64,000 nucleotides of DNA, taken from positions 1,054,001 to 1,118,000 of the forward strand of contig NC_008390.1 in assembly GCF_000203915.1 (NCBI RefSeq), in the 5' to 3' direction. The stretch is from Burkholderia ambifaria AMMD (GTDB lineage: Bacteria > Pseudomonadota > Gammaproteobacteria > Burkholderiales > Burkholderiaceae). Of the stretch, positions 30,285-38,885 are shown in pieces. The position numbers and the translations under genes are program-made. Within the stretch, counting starts at the first letter, position 1, and every line of letters starts with the position of its first letter. The notes under the pieces were generated by a model, which saw nothing but the letters and a program-made list of their open reading frames with translations, did not search any database and was not told where the DNA came from.

Positions 30285-30920
30285 ATGAACACTTCTTCTG
30301 GCAAGCCGGCGGCATCGCTTGATCCGCACGCAGTCGACCTGTTCGAATTCGCCCGCAGCGGGCGGCAGGCAGCGGGTGCGGTGCGTCTGTCGCAACTGCC
30401 GCGCATGTTAAACGAAGTGCCGGTGGACGCGCCAGATCGCGACACGGTCTTCACGTGGCAGGCCGAAGGGTTCACCCAGAAGGAGTTGCAGGACGACGGC
30501 GCCGATGGGCAGCAGCCGTATCTGCGACTCGCGGTGCACGGCCATGCGTGGCTCACGTGCCAGCGCTGCATGACTCCGTACGACGAGACGTTCGACGTCG
30601 ACATGACGTACCGGGTCGTTGCGACCGAAGAAGAAGCTGAAGAATTTCCGCTCGACGACGATGAAGCCGATGTGATCGTGGGCACACGCCAGTTCGATCT
30701 CGTCGACTTGATCGAAGAGGAATTGCTGCTTTCGTTGCCGCTCGTGCCCAAGCACGAGGTTTGCCCGGCAGTTCACGAAAGCCTCGTGTCGGGTGTGAGC
30801 GGTCCTTCGGAAGAGGCGGACGACGAGTCCGCCGAAGACGAGGACGAAGGCAAACGGCCGAATCCGTTCGCAGCGCTGCAAGCGTTGAAGAAGGACGGGG
30901 ACGGCAGCAAGAAACACTAA
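30285..30920 (+). CDS. yceD: DUF177 / YceD, 23S rRNA accumulation protein
   Basis: A 211-residue DUF177 protein. The central zinc-like Cys pair lies in HGHAWLTCQRCMTPYDETFD; later conserved parts are FPLDDDEADVIVG, DLVDLIEEELLLSLPLVPKH and the Cys in EVCP. The C terminus is an acidic Glu/Asp tract followed by a short basic end. YceD is needed for normal 23S rRNA accumulation and lies upstream of rpmF in most bacteria, as here. The start at 30285 is preceded by GGAG. Confidence 0.93.
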   Translation: MNTSSGKPAASLDPHAVDLFEFARSGRQAAGAVRLSQLPRMLNEVPVDAPDRDTVFTWQAEGFTQKELQDDGADGQQPYLRLAVHGHAWLTCQRCMTPYDETFDVDMTYRVVATEEEAEEFPLDDDEADVIVGTRQFDLVDLIEEELLLSLPLVPKHEVCPAVHESLVSGVSGPSEEADDESAEDEDEGKRPNPFAALQALKKDGDGSKKH

Positions 30921-30964
30921 GCAGTTGTGGCGCGGGAAGGCGTAAAGGCTTTGGGCCAGGGTAG

Positions 30965-30993
30965 TTAAGCGCCGGATCGGGCTGTGTTAGAAT
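30965..30993 (+). promoter_or_regulatory. probable promoter for rpmF-plsX-fab genes
   Basis: An extended -10, TGT-TAGAAT (30985-30993), sits 25 bases before rpmF and just downstream of the yceD stop. TTAAGC at 30965-30970, 17 bases upstream, is a poor -35. Extended -10 promoters tolerate that, so it is plausible. Confidence 0.5.
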
Positions 30994-31018
30994 CCGGAAA
31001 ATCAATTAGGAGTTAGTC

Positions 31019-31198
31019 ATGGCAGTCCAGCAAAACAAGAAGTCGCCGTCGAAGCGCGGCATGCATCGTTCGCACGATTTCCTGACGGCAACGCCGCTGG
31101 CAGTTGAGCCGAGCACGGGTGAAGTGCACCTGCGTCACCACGTCAGCCCGAACGGCTACTATCGCGGCAAGAAAGTCGTCAAGACGAAGAACGACTAA
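31019..31198 (+). CDS. rpmF: 50S ribosomal protein L32
   Basis: A 59-residue protein, [20 protein letters not shown] then [10 protein letters not shown] and [16 protein letters not shown], is unmistakable L32, part of the large ribosomal subunit near the peptidyl transferase exit. It lacks the zinc Cys found in some L32 versions. AGGAG lies 6-10 bases upstream of the ATG. It is too short for routine length filters. A hairpin follows before plsX. Confidence 0.98.
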
Positions 31199-31278
31199 GC
31201 GTCAAGTCACGCGTTGCGCGCTACGCTCGCCGTTCGCGTGACAACTGGTTCGCTTGACACTTTCCTGGCGCAACAAAA

Positions 31279-31304
31279 AGGCGGCATTCAACTGCCGCTT
31301 TTTT
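31279..31304 (+). terminator. terminator or attenuator between rpmF and plsX
   Basis: AAGGCGGCA and its near-complement TGCCGCTT form a hairpin with a 4-6 base loop followed by TTTTTT, 80 bases after rpmF and 24 bases before plsX. It would split ribosomal from lipid genes. Confidence 0.75.
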
Positions 31305-31327
31305 GTGCCTGAAATTCGTCGCATTCC

Positions 31328-32434
31328 ATGACCGTAAAGCTCACAATCGATTGCATGGGAGGCGACCACGGCCCGTCCGTGACCGTTCCCGCGGCAGTCA
31401 AGTTCGTCCGCGCGCATCCTGATGCGCACCTGATGCTCGTCGGCATCGAAAGCGCGATCCGCGCTCAGCTGAAAAAGCTGAAAGCCCTCGACGATCCCGC
31501 GCTGACCATCGTGCCCGCCACCGAAGTCGTGGCGATGGACGACCCTGTCGAAGTCGCGCTGCGCAAGAAGAAGGATTCTTCGATGCGTGTCGCGCTCAAC
31601 CAGGTCAAGGAAGGCGCGGCCCAGGCCTGTATCTCCGCCGGCAACACCGGCGCGCTGATGGCCGTGTCCCGTTATGTGCTCAAGACGCTGCCCGGCATCG
31701 AGCGGCCCGCGATCGCGTTCGCGCTGCCGAACCCGACCGGCTACACGATGATGCTGGACCTCGGCGCGAACGTCGACTGCGAGCCGCAGCATCTGCTGCA
31801 GTTCGCGGAGATGGGGCACGCGCTCGTCGCCGCGCTCGAGGGCAAGGAGCGTCCGACGATCGGCCTGCTGAACATCGGCGAAGAAGTCATCAAGGGCAAC
31901 GAAACGATCAAGCGCGCGGGTGAACTGCTGCGCGCCAGCACGCTGAATTTCCGCGGCAACGTCGAAGGCAACGACATCTACAAGGGTACGGTCGACGTGA
32001 TCGTCTGCGACGGCTTCGTCGGCAACGTCGCGCTCAAGACGTCCGAGGGGCTCGCGCAGATGCTGTCCGACATCATCCGCGAGGAGTTCGGCCGCTCGCT
32101 GATGTCGAAGCTGATGGCGCTGCTCGCGTTGCCGGTGCTGATGCGCTTCAAGAAGCGCGTCGACCATCGCCAGTACAATGGCGCGGCGCTGCTGGGGCTG
32201 AAGGGCCTCGTGATCAAAAGCCACGGTTCGGCCGATGCCTACGCGTTTGAGTGGGCGATCAAACGGGGTTATGATGCCGTCAAAAACGGCGTGCTGGAGC
32301 GCCTCGCGCGCGCGATGGCAGACAATTCGGTGTCGCTCGGCGACGGCGGACACGACGCGGGCGGCGCGGGCACGGCGAGCCCGGCCCCAGGCCATCACGC
32401 TGAACCTTCCGCTGCGCAATCCTCTAAAGCATAA
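31328..32434 (+). CDS. plsX: phosphate acyltransferase PlsX
   Basis: PlsX (368 residues) makes acyl-phosphate from acyl-ACP for phospholipid synthesis at the membrane surface. Family motifs are [20 protein letters not shown] at the start, [40 protein letters not shown], and [20 protein letters not shown]. The C-terminal 25 residues are Ala/Gly/Pro-rich and not conserved. Its stop codon abuts the fabH ATG with no gap, so the two are coupled. Confidence 0.97.
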   Translation: MTVKLTIDCMGGDHGPSVTVPAAVKFVRAHPDAHLMLVGIESAIRAQLKKLKALDDPALTIVPATEVVAMDDPVEVALRKKKDSSMRVALNQVKEGAAQACISAGNTGALMAVSRYVLKTLPGIERPAIAFALPNPTGYTMMLDLGANVDCEPQHLLQFAEMGHALVAALEGKERPTIGLLNIGEEVIKGNETIKRAGELLRASTLNFRGNVEGNDIYKGTVDVIVCDGFVGNVALKTSEGLAQMLSDIIREEFGRSLMSKLMALLALPVLMRFKKRVDHRQYNGAALLGLKGLVIKSHGSADAYAFEWAIKRGYDAVKNGVLERLARAMADNSVSLGDGGHDAGGAGTASPAPGHHAEPSAAQSSKA

Positions 32435-33424
32435 ATGGCCCAATCGACTCTCTATTCCCGCGTGCTCGGCACGGGCAGCTACCTGCCGCCCGACCGCGTC
32501 ACGAACCAGCAGCTCGCCGACCGTCTCGCGAAGGAAGGTATCGAGACGAGCGATGAGTGGATCGTTGCGCGCACGGGCATCCATGCGCGCCATTTCGCCG
32601 CACCGGACGTCACGACGAGCGATCTCGCGCTCGAAGCGGCGCGTCGTGCGATCGAGGCGGCCGACATCGATCCGCAGTCGATCGATCTGATCATTGTCGC
32701 GACTTCGACCCCGGATTTCGTGTTCCCCAGCACGGCGTGCCTGCTGCAGAACAAGCTTGGCATCAGGAACGGCGGCGCGGCATTCGACGTGCAGGCCGTG
32801 TGCTCCGGCTTCGCCTATGCGATGGCGACGGCCGACAGCTTCATCCGCAGCGGCCAGCACCGTACGGCGCTCGTGATCGGCGCGGAGACGTTCTCGCGCA
32901 TTCTCGATTTCAAGGACCGCACCACCTGCGTGCTGTTCGGCGACGGCGCGGGCGCGGTGATCCTGTCCGCCTCGGAAGAGCCGGGCGTGCTCGGCAGCGC
33001 GCTGCACGCGGACGGCAGCTATTCGCACATCCTCTGCACGCCGGGCAACGTCAATCGCGGCGTGATCGACGGCAGCGCGTTCCTGTACATGGACGGGCAG
33101 GCCGTGTTCAAGCTCGCGGTCAACGTGCTCGAAAAGGTCGCGATCGAGGCGCTCGCGAAGGCGAATCTCGCCCCCGAGCAGGTCGACTGGCTGATTCCGC
33201 ACCAGGCCAACATCCGCATCATGACCAGCACCTGCCGCAAGCTCGGCCTGCCGCAGGAGCGCATGGTCGTGACGGTCGACCAGCACGGCAACACGTCGGC
33301 TGCATCGATCCCGCTGGCGCTCGACACCGCGGTGCGCGACGGTCGTATCAAGCGTGGTCAGCACGTGCTGATCGAGGGCGTCGGCGGCGGCTTCACCTGG
33401 GGCGCGTCGGTCTTCCGCTTCTGA
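32435..33424 (+). CDS. fabH: beta-ketoacyl-ACP synthase III
   Basis: FabH (329 residues) condenses acetyl-CoA with malonyl-ACP to start type II fatty acid synthesis. The catalytic Cys lies in [20 protein letters not shown], the His in [20 protein letters not shown], and the Asn in [17 protein letters not shown]. The glycine-rich C terminus [17 protein letters not shown] is standard. No gap separates it from plsX, so translation is probably coupled. Confidence 0.98.
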   Translation: MAQSTLYSRVLGTGSYLPPDRVTNQQLADRLAKEGIETSDEWIVARTGIHARHFAAPDVTTSDLALEAARRAIEAADIDPQSIDLIIVATSTPDFVFPSTACLLQNKLGIRNGGAAFDVQAVCSGFAYAMATADSFIRSGQHRTALVIGAETFSRILDFKDRTTCVLFGDGAGAVILSASEEPGVLGSALHADGSYSHILCTPGNVNRGVIDGSAFLYMDGQAVFKLAVNVLEKVAIEALAKANLAPEQVDWLIPHQANIRIMTSTCRKLGLPQERMVVTVDQHGNTSAASIPLALDTAVRDGRIKRGQHVLIEGVGGGFTWGASVFRF

Positions 33425-33509
33425 TCCGCGGCGCGCGACTGCCGCGCGCGGCTCCCAAACCGGCGCGCCGTTCGCGCGCGCCGTTCGAATCGATTCAATT
33501 GGGGACGAT

Positions 33510-34442
33510 ATGAAATTTGCATTCGTTTTTCCGGGGCAGGGCTCGCAGTCGGTCGGCATGCTCAACGCATTCGCCGATCTGGCCGTCGTGCGCGAGACGC
33601 TCCAGGAAGCATCCGATGCACTCAATCAGGATATCGGCAAGCTGATCGCCGAAGGTCCGGCCGAAGAGCTGAATCTGACCACCAACACGCAGCCGGTGAT
33701 GCTGACGGCCGCCTACGCGTGCTATCGCGCGTGGCAGCAGGCCGGCGGCCCGGCGCCGTCGATCGTCGCGGGCCACAGCCTCGGCGAATACACGGCGCTC
33801 GTCGCGGCAGGCGCGATCGCGTTCAAGGACGCGGTGCCGCTCGTGCGCTTCCGTGCGCAGGCGATGCAGACGGCCGTGCCGGTCGGCCAGGGCGGCATGG
33901 CCGCGATCCTGGGCCTCGATGACGATACGGTGCGCGCGGTGTGCGCCGAAGCCGCGGCAGCGGGCGTCGTCGAAGCCGTGAACTTCAACGCGCCGGCGCA
34001 GGTCGTGATCGCGGGCGCGAAGGCGGCCGTCGAGAAGGCGTGCGAAATCGCGAAGGCGAAGGGCGCGAAGCGCGCGCTGCCGCTGCCGGTGTCGGCGCCG
34101 TTCCATTCGTCGTTGCTCAAGCCGGCGTCGGACCAGTTGCGCGACTATCTCGCGAGCGTCGACGTGAAGGCGCCGCAGATTCCGGTCGTCAACAACATCG
34201 ACGTCGCGGTGGTCAGCGATCCGGCCGCGATCAAGGACGCGCTGGTGCGCCAGGCCGCGGGCCCCGTGCGCTGGGTCGAATGCGTGCAGCACATCGCGGG
34301 CACGGGCGTCACGCACGTGATCGAATGCGGTCCGGGCAAGGTGCTGGCGGGCCTCACGAAGCGCATCGACGGCAACCTGGTCGGCGCCTCGGTGTTCGAT
34401 CCGGCTTCGCTCGACGAAGCACTGAAGCTGGCGACCGCCTGA
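33510..34442 (+). CDS. fabD: malonyl-CoA:ACP transacylase
   Basis: FabD (310 residues) loads malonyl groups onto AcpP. The start MKFAFVFPGQGSQSVGML has the family Gln; the nucleophile Ser is in IVAGHSLGEYTALVAAGAI, the substrate Arg in VPLVRFRAQAMQ, and the His in LPLPVSAPFHSSLLKPA. It lies 85 bases after fabH and 36 before fabG in the same direction. The sequence is complete and ordinary. Confidence 0.98.
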   Translation: MKFAFVFPGQGSQSVGMLNAFADLAVVRETLQEASDALNQDIGKLIAEGPAEELNLTTNTQPVMLTAAYACYRAWQQAGGPAPSIVAGHSLGEYTALVAAGAIAFKDAVPLVRFRAQAMQTAVPVGQGGMAAILGLDDDTVRAVCAEAAAAGVVEAVNFNAPAQVVIAGAKAAVEKACEIAKAKGAKRALPLPVSAPFHSSLLKPASDQLRDYLASVDVKAPQIPVVNNIDVAVVSDPAAIKDALVRQAAGPVRWVECVQHIAGTGVTHVIECGPGKVLAGLTKRIDGNLVGASVFDPASLDEALKLATA

Positions 34443-34478
34443 CGCGGCGCCTTTCCTCAAGAGACGGATATTCGATTC

Positions 34479-35228
34479 ATGGAAAAGACTCTCGATAAAC
34501 AGGTCGCGATCGTGACCGGCGCATCGCGCGGCATCGGCCGTGCGATCGCGCTCGAACTCGCGCGCCTGGGCGCGACCGTGATCGGCACCGCGACGAGCGA
34601 ATCGGGCGCCGCCGCGATTACCGCCAGGTTCGCGGAAGCGGGCGTGACGGGCCGAGGCGCGGTGCTGAACGTCAACGACGCGGCGGCCGCCGAAGCGCTG
34701 ATCGACGCGACCGTGAAGGAATTCGGCGCGCTCCACGTGCTCGTGAACAACGCCGGGATCACGCAGGACCAGCTCGCGATGCGCATGAAGGACGAGGACT
34801 GGGACGCGGTGATCGACACCAACCTGAAGTCGGTGTTCCGCCTGTCGCGCGCGGTGCTGCGGCCGATGATGAAGGCCCGCGGCGGCCGCATCATCAACAT
34901 CACGTCGGTGGTCGGTTCGGCCGGCAACCCGGGCCAGGCCAACTACGCGGCCGCGAAGGCCGGCGTCGCGGGCATGACCCGCGCGCTCGCGCGCGAAATC
35001 GGCAGCCGTGGCATCACGGTGAACTGCGTCGCGCCGGGCTTCATCGACACCGACATGACGAAGACCCTGCCGGAAGAACAGCAGGCCGCGCTCAAGACCC
35101 AGATTCCGCTCGGCCGACTCGGCAGCCCGGAAGACATCGCCCATGCCGTCGCGTTCCTCGCATCGCCGCAGGCCGGTTACATCACCGGCACGACGCTGCA
35201 CGTGAACGGCGGCATGTACATGTCGTAA
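34479..35228 (+). CDS. fabG: 3-oxoacyl-ACP reductase
   Basis: FabG (249 residues) reduces 3-oxoacyl-ACP with NADPH. The nucleotide motif is VTGASRGIGRAIALELARLG; the NNAG motif is in LVNNAGITQDQLAMRMKDED; the catalytic Ser, Tyr and Lys are in IINITSVVGSAGNPGQANYA and the following AAKAGV. The C-terminal YITGTTLHVNGGMYMS is standard. It follows fabD and precedes acpP. Confidence 0.98.
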   Translation: MEKTLDKQVAIVTGASRGIGRAIALELARLGATVIGTATSESGAAAITARFAEAGVTGRGAVLNVNDAAAAEALIDATVKEFGALHVLVNNAGITQDQLAMRMKDEDWDAVIDTNLKSVFRLSRAVLRPMMKARGGRIINITSVVGSAGNPGQANYAAAKAGVAGMTRALAREIGSRGITVNCVAPGFIDTDMTKTLPEEQQAALKTQIPLGRLGSPEDIAHAVAFLASPQAGYITGTTLHVNGGMYMS

Positions 35229-35324
35229 CGGTTTTCGTTTACCATCCGCGCCGTATCCCGTTTTTCAGGCGGATCGGTGCTGGATCGACCATCAAGCCAA
35301 CGCGCGTTTTGGCGTCAGCAAACC

Positions 35325-35333
35325 TGATAAAAT
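35325..35333 (+). promoter_or_regulatory. extended -10 promoter of acpP
   Basis: TGATAAAAT (TGn plus TAAAAT) lies 40 bases before the acpP ATG. Just upstream, CCAA and TTGG flank GC-rich DNA at about 35297-35312. Highly expressed acpP normally has its own promoter, so a site here is expected. Confidence 0.5.
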
Positions 35334-35372
35334 GCGCGCACTTGTAAATCTGAACTTTCCCTCGGAGGGGTA

Positions 35373-35612
35373 ATGGATAACATCGAACAACGTGTCAAGA
35401 AGATCGTCGCTGAGCAACTGGGCGTCGCGGAAGCCGAGATCAAGAACGAAGCATCGTTCGTGAACGATCTGGGTGCTGACTCGCTCGACACGGTCGAACT
35501 GGTGATGGCGCTCGAAGACGAGTTCGGCATGGAAATCCCGGACGAAGAAGCAGAGAAGATCACGACGGTTCAGCAAGCGATCGACTACGCTCGCGCAAAC
35601 GTCAAGGCATAA
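35373..35612 (+). CDS. acpP: acyl carrier protein
   Basis: AcpP (79 residues) carries growing acyl chains on a phosphopantetheine arm at Ser in [20 protein letters not shown]. The protein is strongly acidic and matches the four-helix family. GGAGG lies 7 bases upstream of the ATG. AcpS at 48682-49122 makes its holo form. Its own promoter is likely upstream, allowing higher expression than neighbouring enzymes. Confidence 0.99.
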
Positions 35613-35774
35613 GCGCCTTTCGCGTTTGTCCGCAACGTCGCCGCGATCTTCGCGATTGACGCGCCATCCTGCCGGCATTCGCGCCGGACGGACTAACAGC
35701 CGCAGGGCTCGCAGGGCTGGTTCCTGGGGCCACTGTGGCTTTTGTTTTTGTCATCCAATGGAAAAGAGGTTACC

Positions 35775-37007
35775 GTGAGCCGCCGTCGTGTTGTCGTTAC
35801 AGGCCTGGGGCTGATTTCGCCCGTTGGCAATAATGTTGCCGACGGCTGGGCCAATCTCGTCGCCGGCAAGTCCGGCATCGCCACCGTCACGAAGTTCGAT
35901 CCGTCGAACCTCGCCGTGCATTTCGCGGGCGAGGTGAAGGGTTTCAGCGCCGAGGAATACATCCCGGCGAAGGAAGCCCGCAACATGGACACGTTCATCC
36001 ATTACGGCATCGCAGCCGGCGTCCAGGCAATCCGGGACAGCGGCCTCGAGGTGAACGAAGCCAATGCGGAACGCATCGGCGTGCTGGTCGGCTCCGGCAT
36101 CGGCGGCCTGCCGATGATCGAAGACACGCACCAGACCTACGTCGATCGCGGCGCACGCCGGATTTCGCCGTTCTTCGTGCCGGGTTCGATCATCAACATG
36201 ATCTCGGGTCACCTGAGCATCATGTTCGGCCTGAAGGGCCCGAACCTCGCGGCCGTCACGGCCTGCACGACCGGCCTGCACAGCATCGGCCTCGCGGCAC
36301 GCCTGATCCAGGCCGGCGACGCCGACGTGATGGTCGCGGGCGGCGCCGAATCGACGGTGTCGCCGCTGGGCATCGGCGGCTTCGCGGCCGCGCGGGCGCT
36401 GTCGACCCGCAACGACGATCCGGCCACCGCGTCCCGTCCGTGGGACAAGGACCGCGACGGCTTCGTGCTGGGCGAGGGTTCCGGCGTGATGGTGCTCGAA
36501 GAGTACGAGGCGGCGAAGGCACGCGGCGCGAAGATCTATGCGGAAGTCTCGGGCTTCGGCATGACGGGCGACGCATACCACATGACCGCGCCGAACATGG
36601 ACGGTCCGCGCCGCTGCATGGTCGCGGCCCTGCGCGACGCCGGCGTGAACCCGGACGAGGTCCAGTACCTGAACGCGCACGGCACGTCGACGCAGCTCGG
36701 TGACAAGAACGAGTCCGACGCGGTGAAGGCGGCATTCGGCGAGCACGCGTACAAGCTCATCGTGAACTCGACGAAGTCGATGACGGGCCACCTGCTGGGT
36801 GGCGCGGGTGGTCTGGAGTCGGTGTTCACGGTGCTGGCGCTGCACAACAACGTGTCGCCGCCGACCATCAACATCTTCAACCAGGACCCCGAGTGCGATC
36901 TCGATTACTGCGCGAACACCGCGCGGGACATGAAGATCGACGTGGCCGTGAAGAACAACTTCGGCTTCGGTGGTACCAACGGCACGCTGGTGTTCAAGCG
37001 CGTCTGA
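35775..37007 (+). CDS. fabF: beta-ketoacyl-ACP synthase II
   Basis: FabF (410 residues) elongates acyl-ACP. The GTG at 35775, with AAAGAGG five bases upstream, starts [20 protein letters not shown]; an ATG 33 bases earlier would add residues unlike the family. Catalytic Cys lies in [20 protein letters not shown], the His in [20 protein letters not shown], and the second His in [20 protein letters not shown]. It closes the fab cluster. Confidence 0.97.
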   Translation: MSRRRVVVTGLGLISPVGNNVADGWANLVAGKSGIATVTKFDPSNLAVHFAGEVKGFSAEEYIPAKEARNMDTFIHYGIAAGVQAIRDSGLEVNEANAERIGVLVGSGIGGLPMIEDTHQTYVDRGARRISPFFVPGSIINMISGHLSIMFGLKGPNLAAVTACTTGLHSIGLAARLIQAGDADVMVAGGAESTVSPLGIGGFAAARALSTRNDDPATASRPWDKDRDGFVLGEGSGVMVLEEYEAAKARGAKIYAEVSGFGMTGDAYHMTAPNMDGPRRCMVAALRDAGVNPDEVQYLNAHGTSTQLGDKNESDAVKAAFGEHAYKLIVNSTKSMTGHLLGGAGGLESVFTVLALHNNVSPPTINIFNQDPECDLDYCANTARDMKIDVAVKNNFGFGGTNGTLVFKRV

Positions 37008-37019
37008 CGTCGAAATCGC

Positions 37020-37484
37020 TTGACGAGTCCAATCGATGCTCCGGCCGGGCGTCCGCAGCGCTTTGCGTTGCGGGCCTCGGCCGTGTCGTATGTCGTGCTG
37101 GCCGCGTTCGTCGCGGCGGCTGCCGCATCCGTGTACCTGTTCTGGGCGCCGCGGGCCGGTGCCGCCGCCGGCGCGTGCGTGTCCGCGGCGACGGCCGCGC
37201 TGCTTGCCGTGTGTGCCACGCGGGCCTGTGCCCGTCGGCTGCCGGCCGAATTGCGGATCGATGCATTCGGGGAGATTGCGGCGTTTGGCCGCACCGGGCG
37301 TTTGCTGGCCCGTGGCCGCGTGACCGGCCATGCGCACTGGAGCAGCCTGCTGCTCGTGCTGTCGGTCGGGCAGGGCGCCCGGCGCGCCCGGCCGCTGCTG
37401 ATTCCGGCCGATGCGCTCGACGCCGCGTCGTTCAGCGCGCTGTCCGTGCTGGCGCGTACGGCGGGCACGGCGGCGCGGGCATGA
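37020..37484 (+). CDS. YgfX-like membrane protein (DUF1434)
   Basis: A 154-residue protein starting at a TTG (no ATG fits), with two transmembrane helices (YVVLAAFVAAAAASVYLFWA and AACVSAATAALLAVCATRAC-like sequence) and a cytoplasmic tail ending LLIPADALDAASFSALSVLA. That tail matches the YgfX/CptA family, where the end reads L-x-x-D-x-x-x-x-x-x-F-x-x-L. YgfX is called a toxin in E. coli and inhibits division; this rests on the related family and not on this gene. The gene lies between fabF (12-base gap) and rpoE. Confidence 0.6.
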   Translation: MTSPIDAPAGRPQRFALRASAVSYVVLAAFVAAAAASVYLFWAPRAGAAAGACVSAATAALLAVCATRACARRLPAELRIDAFGEIAAFGRTGRLLARGRVTGHAHWSSLLLVLSVGQGARRARPLLIPADALDAASFSALSVLARTAGTAARA

Positions 37485-37492
37485 CGGCGGCT

Positions 37493-37536
37493 TGGTTACC
37501 TACCGTAACCAGCGGCCGGCGCCGGAACGCTACAAT
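37493..37536 (+). promoter_or_regulatory. inverted repeat and -10 upstream of rpoE
   Basis: TGGTTAC and GTAACCA flank five bases (37493-37511). A -10-like TACAAT lies at 37531-37536, and the rpoE start is at 37576. The repeat sits where a -35 would be expected, so it may be an operator overlapping the rpoE promoter. The canonical sigma-E -35 (GGAACTT) is not seen. Confidence 0.45.
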
Positions 37537-37575
37537 AACGCTCCGCGTTGCATCCCTAGTTAACGGATTTGTCAG

Positions 37576-38175
37576 GTGAGTGAAAAAGAAATCGATCAGG
37601 CTCTGGTCGAGCGCGTACAGAAAGGCGACAAGGCGGCGTTCGAACTCCTGGTCTCCAAATACCACCGCAAGATCATTCGGCTGATCTCGCGCCTCGTGCG
37701 GGATCCCGCCGAGGTCGAGGATGTGGCCCAGGATGCGTTCATCAAGGCGTATCGTGCGTTGCCGCAGTTCCGCGGCGAGTCGGCGTTCTACACGTGGTTG
37801 TACCGGATTGCCGTCAATACGGCGAAGAACTACCTTGCGACGCAGGGCCGCCGGGCACCGACCTCCACGGAGGCCGATGCCGAGGAAGCGGAAACTTTCT
37901 CCGACGCAGACCAACTAAGGGATATCAACACGCCTGAGTCGATGTTGATGAGCAAGCAGATTGCCGAGACGGTCAACGCTGCAATGGCCGTCCTGCCCGA
38001 AGAGTTGCGCCAGGCGATTACGCTGCGTGAGATCGAGGGCCTGAGCTACGAAGAGATCGCGGAAATGATGGATTGTCCGATCGGGACGGTCCGGTCGCGG
38101 ATCTTCCGGGCGCGCGAGGCAATCGCTGCTAAATTGCGTCCGCTGCTCGATACGCCCGAAGGCAAGCGCTGGTAA
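37576..38175 (+). CDS. rpoE: ECF sigma factor RpoE (envelope stress)
   Basis: A 199-residue ECF sigma factor starting at a GTG (VSEKEIDQALVERVQKGDKA), closely matching E. coli RpoE through sigma2 (DAFIKAYRALPQFRGESAFY, TWLYRIAVNTAKNYL) and sigma4 (ITLREIEGLSYEEIAEMMDC, IGTVRSRIFRAREAI). RpoE drives envelope-stress genes and is held by the anti-sigma RseA encoded next. The GTG is the only start that reproduces the family N terminus. Downstream genes rseA-rseB-mucD form its operon. Confidence 0.97.
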   Translation: MSEKEIDQALVERVQKGDKAAFELLVSKYHRKIIRLISRLVRDPAEVEDVAQDAFIKAYRALPQFRGESAFYTWLYRIAVNTAKNYLATQGRRAPTSTEADAEEAETFSDADQLRDINTPESMLMSKQIAETVNAAMAVLPEELRQAITLREIEGLSYEEIAEMMDCPIGTVRSRIFRAREAIAAKLRPLLDTPEGKRW

Positions 38176-38220
38176 GCGCGACGGGTGTAACGGCGCGGTC
38201 AGGGTCTAGTTACGGATAGA

Positions 38221-38236
38221 GTCGTGAATTCACGAC
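38221..38236. promoter_or_regulatory. perfect 16-bp palindrome between rpoE and rseA
   Basis: GTCGTGAATTCACGAC is a perfect palindrome 45 bases after the rpoE stop and 26 bases before the chosen rseA start. At RNA level it can only form a weak 5-bp stem, so a dimeric protein site or simple chance are the alternatives. Confidence 0.4.
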
Positions 38237-38262
38237 GGGGTGTGTGCAAGATGGGGAGCATC

Positions 38263-38880
38263 ATGGGGTCGGTCAATAAGCAGTCGCAAGCGTACTCGCG
38301 CGGCGAGCGTCTTTCCGCTCTGGTCGACGGTGAGCTGTTCGACGGCCCGGATCACGGGCAGTTTCTGGCTGAGCTCGATCGTGCGGATCGCGCGACGTGG
38401 GCCCACTACCACCTGATCGGCGATGCGCTGCGCTCGGACGAGCTCGCGCTGTCGCCCGCGCTGAGCGTCGCGTTCACCGCGCGCATGTCCGCCGCGCTCG
38501 AAAGCGAGCCGCACCTGCTCGCACCGGCCGCCGCGCCGGTCGCGCGCAAGCTGCTGTCGCTGCGCCGCCGTGTCGTGCCCGCTTTCGCGGTGGCCGCCGC
38601 GGCCGCCACGCTCACGTGGATCGTCGTTCCGCAACTGCAGACGGCCGGTGCGCCCGGCGCCGTCCAGGTCGCGTCGGCAGGCGCGCCGCAGAGCGGCAAC
38701 CTGCAGCGCGTGACGGTTGCACAGGCATCGGCGCAGCAGGGCCTGCAGGACGTCAACATCATCCGCGACGCAAGTCTCGACCAATACCTTGAAGCGCACC
38801 AGCAATTCGCGCAGCAGCCCGTCGTCACAGGCTCGATGCCGCTGATCCGCGCTGCCGTGACCACCACGCCAGGCCAATAA
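38263..38880 (+). CDS. rseA: anti-sigma-E factor RseA/MucA
   Basis: RseA (205 residues from the ATG at 38263) is an inner-membrane anti-sigma factor. The cytoplasmic RpoE-binding domain starts with SRGERLSALVDGELFDGPD and includes RATWAHYHLIGDALRSDEL; a single transmembrane segment (VVPAFAVAAAAATLTWIVVP) is followed by a periplasmic domain that RseB binds. GGAG at 38255-38258 supports this start; an ATG at 38251 would add four residues. Envelope damage leads to its proteolysis, freeing RpoE. Confidence 0.92.
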   Translation: MGSVNKQSQAYSRGERLSALVDGELFDGPDHGQFLAELDRADRATWAHYHLIGDALRSDELALSPALSVAFTARMSAALESEPHLLAPAAAPVARKLLSLRRRVVPAFAVAAAAATLTWIVVPQLQTAGAPGAVQVASAGAPQSGNLQRVTVAQASAQQGLQDVNIIRDASLDQYLEAHQQFAQQPVVTGSMPLIRAAVTTTPGQ

Positions 38881-38885
38881 ACTCG

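Noticed and set aside
31254..31259. TTGACA between rpmF and plsX
   Set aside because: No -10 lies 16-18 bases downstream, so it is not called a promoter.
31202..33625. An 807-residue minus-strand frame opposite plsX and fabH
   Set aside because: It is antisense to the fab genes with no recognisable protein.
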